Of a DNA stretch of 64,000 bases, positions 59,990 to 64,000 are shown piece after piece. The position numbers and the translations under genes are program-made. The stretch is taken from NCBI RefSeq assembly GCF_027172205.1, contig NC_070606.1, positions 54,092,501-54,156,500 on the forward strand, in the 5' to 3' direction. The stretch is from Podarcis raffonei. Its lineage: Eukaryota; Chordata; Lepidosauria; Squamata; Lacertidae. The notes below the pieces were generated by a model, which was not told where the DNA came from, searched no databases, and saw only the letters and a list, made by a program, of their open reading frames with translations. Position 1 is the first letter of the stretch; each line of letters starts with the position of its first letter.

Positions 59990-61400
59990 TTGTACTATGG
60001 GCTATTCATACACTATGGGCTGTGTAACAGCTGCAATCCACGTAACTGCTTGGTGACCTGCCCCTATTTCATCAGGGGCAGAGCTCACAGCTACCTCAGA
60101 GAGCCACTAGAATGGCTTTTAATAGATGATCATAAGATGAGGAATCATTCTGTCATTAGAGAAGGATGCTTTGGGACTGAGCCCATCAGCTCCCATCTGA
60201 AAACCCAGTATCAATATCTAACCTTTGCTACTGTAAAACCCAGTTCCTATGGGCGCCTACACCAGCAGGGTAAACAACAAAAACACCCTGTTCTCATGAA
60301 AGCAATTTATTACGTTTTCTAGAAAGCCTGGGGTTAAGCCAACGCATAGGGGCATTAAGGAATGAGGGTCATAACAGATGCTTCCCCTTTGGCGTGACTC
60401 ATCTGTGCTTGTGTTTCACTTCTAGCAGGTTGCTAAACTGAGAACTGAAAAAGGAGGTGCTTTTTTATTATTAAGGGAAATGCTGTGTAAGAAAAATACC
60501 CCAGCTTAGGTAGGAAATTCCCCTTCTTTCTCCTGTCAAACAATATCTCCTCCTTCTTCCCCATTTTGCTGCCATGGGATTTCTCCCCATGACCAGACTC
60601 CTGGTGATTTTGACACCTGTAAATGAAGAAGAATGTCAGTACCTCTGGCTTTTCCAGTCCCGGGGCTATGACAGAAGGAGAAGGGGCCCCTGTAAAATTA
60701 TCACAAACAGCTGAACCTTGTCCCACAATGAATCAAGTCGTTCAGCCAAGATGGATGTGGGCTTTGGTCACTTGCACGGGCTGCTGGATGACTATGTGTA
60801 AATACAATTTATACTCAACAAACAAGCTTAATCCTGAGCATAACTCTTTAAAGCAAGTCTTGTCCAGACTCTTAACACCTGCAAAGAAGGCTTCCTACAT
60901 ATTCCCCAATATCAACCATATCGAGCCCTATGTGTCATGATAGGCCAGGAGTCAGCTTCACCTGCTGAACAGCTGCCTGAAGGTGTGGAAGGTTGACTCC
61001 ACCTGAAGCTGATCAGCCTTCAAGAACACAGAGGAGAAGGTTCTGATGAGAACCAACTGGCTTCAGCCTTCCTAAGCACAGCTTCCAGCAGCAGTCAGAT
61101 GCTGATAACAACTCTTGTAGTTCTTTGCCCTATCTTGCTGCTTCCTGCTTGTCTTGACCCTTGACCCTTGACCCTATGATCATTGGTTTCTCTGACCCCT
61201 GGACTGCTGACACATGGATTGCTGTTCGCTTGACCCTAGGACTGAACCTGACATTGGATGCTGACTCTATGTCCAGGTAAGTATACCTCAGAGACTATTC
61301 TGGTTGGCTGGCCTCCTACTCCACTGAGCTCTGCACATAGCTGCTCAGCAATGAAACTACGATACTATGATTGTTAATGGAGGACCTGGTAGTGCTGGCT
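59990..61400. other. Intergenic; unclassified repeat-like block
   Basis: 60932-61330 begins TGTCATGATAGGCCAGG and contains a TTGACCC triple tandem at about 61155-61174. It may be an old LTR but no end or target duplication is evident. No gene is seen. Confidence 0.35.
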
Positions 61401-61404
61401 GCCT

Positions 61405-61603
61405 AGCGTTGATATGTGATGGGGCCTTCTTGGTGGTGGTTCCCCATTTGTTGAAATGCCTTCCCCTTTGATGTGATTCTGTCTCCACAATATTGTTGTT
61501 CAGGGGAGTTTTAGAACTTTCTTGTTTACCTAGGCATTTGATGGCTGAAAAATACGTTTTCTGGTAATCTAGATAATTATTTGCTACAAGGGATGTGACT
61601 GCT

Positions 61604-61636
<33 letters not shown>

Positions 61637-61748
61637 ACACAGTGTATATATATATAGTTGCATTATTTTAACTTCTATTATGTCTACTGCCCTGAGCTCC
61701 ATTGAGACGAAGCGTGGGATATATATTTAAATTATAATAGTAGTAGTA
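61405..61748 (+). mobile_element. L2-like LINE 3' end
   Basis: GGGGCCTTCTTGGTGGTGGT, then CCTTCCCCTTTGATGTGATT (C-terminal coding text of L2) and the 3' UTR CTGCCCTGAGCTCCATTGAG ending in an ATT/TAG-rich tail. A (TG)n run at about 61601-61626 lies inside. Confidence 0.6.
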
Positions 61749-61749
61749 A

Positions 61750-63428
61750 TCTACACAAAAAAGGTTTTCTGTTGCAGGACAACTGCCCTGATTTGGTGTG
61801 CATATACATTAGTCAAGAGGGCATTCTTGGTAAACTTATAATATGCCGTCTATGCAAGTGGTTTAACAACACCAGGGTTATCTTGCAGGTCTTATCACCC
61901 AGTGCCTTCAGGGTCATGTATAACATCTACCTTCATTCACAGACTTAATAATACAGGCAACCTTTGTTTTGCATGGGGGCTATGTTCTGGACTGTGTGTG
62001 GGTTAGTGAAATGCATGCAAGCCCACTCTGCCCCTGGCCCTTTTCATTGTCTTTATGATGTTTTGGTGCTACTTCTGGGTTTGGCACTGTGTGTGTGTTT
62101 GCAATTGCATGTCATTTGGACACACTTAAGTCGGTCTTTGCCTGTATAATATTCTAAAGCAACATCACATATTCATCCAAAACATGCAAATCTCCTAAAT
62201 GCAACACACATCTTAAGAGCAGAAGGAGGTATGTCATCTGAGCAGTGCCAGAACATTACCTTCTTTTGGATGTTCACCCTCTCTTTCCAGCAAACCTTGA
62301 CACACAGCATAGAAAATTGGAATTGCTAGCTCTGCCCTGGAGCCCCTTCAGAGAAAGAAAACCCACACACTTATTTCTACATTCAGGCAAGCATTAATCC
62401 AATGCCAGGAGGACAATATCCTATTCCCAGGTACAGTACTGGAAAGGGCAGTAGTCTTGCTGAGGGGAAGTGAAGGGGAGAGATGTGAGTCAGTTCTAGA
62501 GGAGTTCAAAGGTCTGCAAGATCAGAGCACATTGCTGTGTCAGATGAGTGAATGTGCTTTATTTCGTGGGACTGCATGACTTTTTCTGTGCCTGGCTGTA
62601 TGCTTCTTCTGTTCTTGCCAGAAGGAAGAAATAGAATAGACTGCAGTGCAATCAATTCACCTATGTAAGGGAAAAGACAAAATTCACAAGAATGGTGTTG
62701 AGTATGAATTGGGATGGGAAACTGTATCCCTCTACACATAGAAGACCCTTTATGGCTGCAGATACCAGGGAAAAGGTTTAGTTAGTTCCACTTTAGTGAT
62801 GCCCCTTATGTTTGCGCCCTTTGCTTTTGCCTACAGCAGCAAATTGATTTTATGAGAATGGCAGAACACTACGTACACTGAAGGGTAGGGGAGAAAGAGA
62901 ACTAGAGGAGTATGGGAGGAGGGAGGTTGCAGGAGGAACAGAGTCAGGGCCAACACCAGATGGGCATGGCCCCAGAAAAGCACCAGAGGCATATTTTTAT
63001 GAAATGTGGGACTGGAATGACACACCACTCGAAACATGAACAGATAAGGGGTCACCCCAACCTTCCTTCCCACCAGTGAAATCTCATGGGCTTCTCACTC
63101 GTATCTAATAATGGCACAGACACTATCCAATAGCTATGCTTGTCTCACAGGAAATGAAGAACAACAGTACGCTCCTTCATGACTAATGATCACCCACTAG
63201 GCCCTAAAGCAGTAGAAGGATTCCACTGCAGTGCATACAAGAGCCAGGATCTTCAACCAGATTTCCTGGCCCAGTAACTCTCTTTTTCAAAACAATACTT
63301 TTCAAAAGCAGAATTTCTAGCTTCATGCACATAGGCCAGAGAACGTTAACTTTTTGATGATGAAGGAAGGTGCAGTAAACCTTAGAGTCAGTTCTCACAG
63401 GAAACTCCAATATAAGTTTCAGAAGAAC
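61750..63428. other. Intergenic, nothing recognised
   Basis: Only short chance frames. No RNA gene or clear repeat seen. Confidence 0.5.
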
Positions 63429-63429
63429 C

Positions 63430-63840
63430 CTCTTGGGTGAGCTCAAAGGCCGATCTAATCCAACATCCTGTTTCCCATGGTGACCAGATAGATGTTGAAG
63501 TGAAGCCTATGAGCAGGGCCTGAGGGAAAGAGCCCTCTCCCACTGCTGTTTCCTCTAAAGACTGACATTAAGTGGCATGTCCCCTCTGTTCTTTACAGCC
63601 TTCGTGACTAGTAGCCTTTGATAGCCTTTATCTTCTGCAGTGAATGTATCTATTCCACCTTTGAAGCCATCTCAGTTGGAGGCTGCCATCACATCAAGGA
63701 GCAGCAATTCTCATATCTTAACTGCTATGCACTGTTTGAAGAAATACTTCCTTTTTGTCTTCCCCTGATATCGGGCATTGTCAGAGGACAACAGATTCTC
63801 TAGTGTTATGAGAGATAGAGGGAGGGGAAGAACCCTTATC
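63430..63840 (-). mobile_element. CR1 3' part, minus strand
   Basis: The reverse complement carries the CR1 text found at 22983-23290: GAAGTATTTCTTCAAACAGT, then CCAACTGAGATGGCTTCAAA and the ACAGGATGTTGGATTAGATC end. Degenerate. Confidence 0.65.
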
Positions 63841-64000
63841 TGTACCCAGCCCTATTCAGATTCACTTTGTCCAAAGTCCTATTCAGGGATGAAAAGAATG
63901 CCCCAGGGGAACAGACGGTGCAGCAGGTGTGGGTGACCACACCCTACCAAGTCACCACCACATGCCCTGCCTCGCCTGCTCCGATCTCCCTGCCCTGAAT

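Noticed and set aside
60932-61330. Possible LTR beginning TGTCATGATAGG
   Set aside because: No CA end with flanking duplication was identified; left unclassified.

Overview
This is nuclear DNA from a vertebrate, most likely a squamate reptile (lizard). Two spliced host genes can be read exon by exon on the minus strand. SMC3 (cohesin) has exons 1-16 between 16521 and the left edge and continues off the window. DUSP5 (nuclear ERK phosphatase) is complete, with four coding exons between 55587 and 45250. SMC3 and DUSP5 are also neighbours in human 10q25, so this is an ancient synteny block. The squamate call rests on the repeats: a Sauria-type tRNA SINE with a BovB-like tail, BovB LINE pieces, CR1, L1 and L2 LINEs, and many hAT and pogo-type MITEs.

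Layout. 1-16.5 kb: 5' half of SMC3, with introns holding SINEs, MITEs, a dead C2H2 zinc-finger array and a LINE tail. 16.0-17.0 kb: CpG-rich SMC3 promoter with YY1, E2F-like and CCAAT motifs. 17-29.4 kb: intergenic, with a target-site-flanked HAL1-like retroposon (19.4-21.5 kb) that encodes one 222-residue protein, a CR1 copy carrying a solo LTR, an L1 tail and SINEs. 29.4-36.6 kb: a young tyrosine-recombinase retrotransposon of the Ngaro/DIRS group. It has gag-like, RT-RNase H, tyrosine recombinase and SGNH-hydrolase frames, a B1-A2-B2 right end, and a perfect 393-bp direct repeat of flanking DNA on both sides. 36.6-45.2 kb: intergenic L2, MITEs and a Sauria SINE, running into the probable DUSP5 3' UTR. 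45.2-55.6 kb: DUSP5. 55.6-56 kb: DUSP5 promoter with an exact SRF CArG box and a palindromic CRE. 56-64 kb: intergenic repeats, including a 93-bp inverted duplication about 1.4 kb apart.

The two host genes share orientation but not function: SMC3 is a constitutive, cell-cycle-linked cohesin subunit, and DUSP5 is an ERK-induced feedback phosphatase. Their promoters fit this: a TATA-less CpG promoter with E2F, NF-Y and YY1 motifs for SMC3, and a CArG plus CRE immediate-early promoter for DUSP5. The most unusual object is the Ngaro-like element, because of its 393-bp flanking duplication, its two hairpins in A2 and its SGNH frame. All family calls come from reading sequence by eye; no database search was run.
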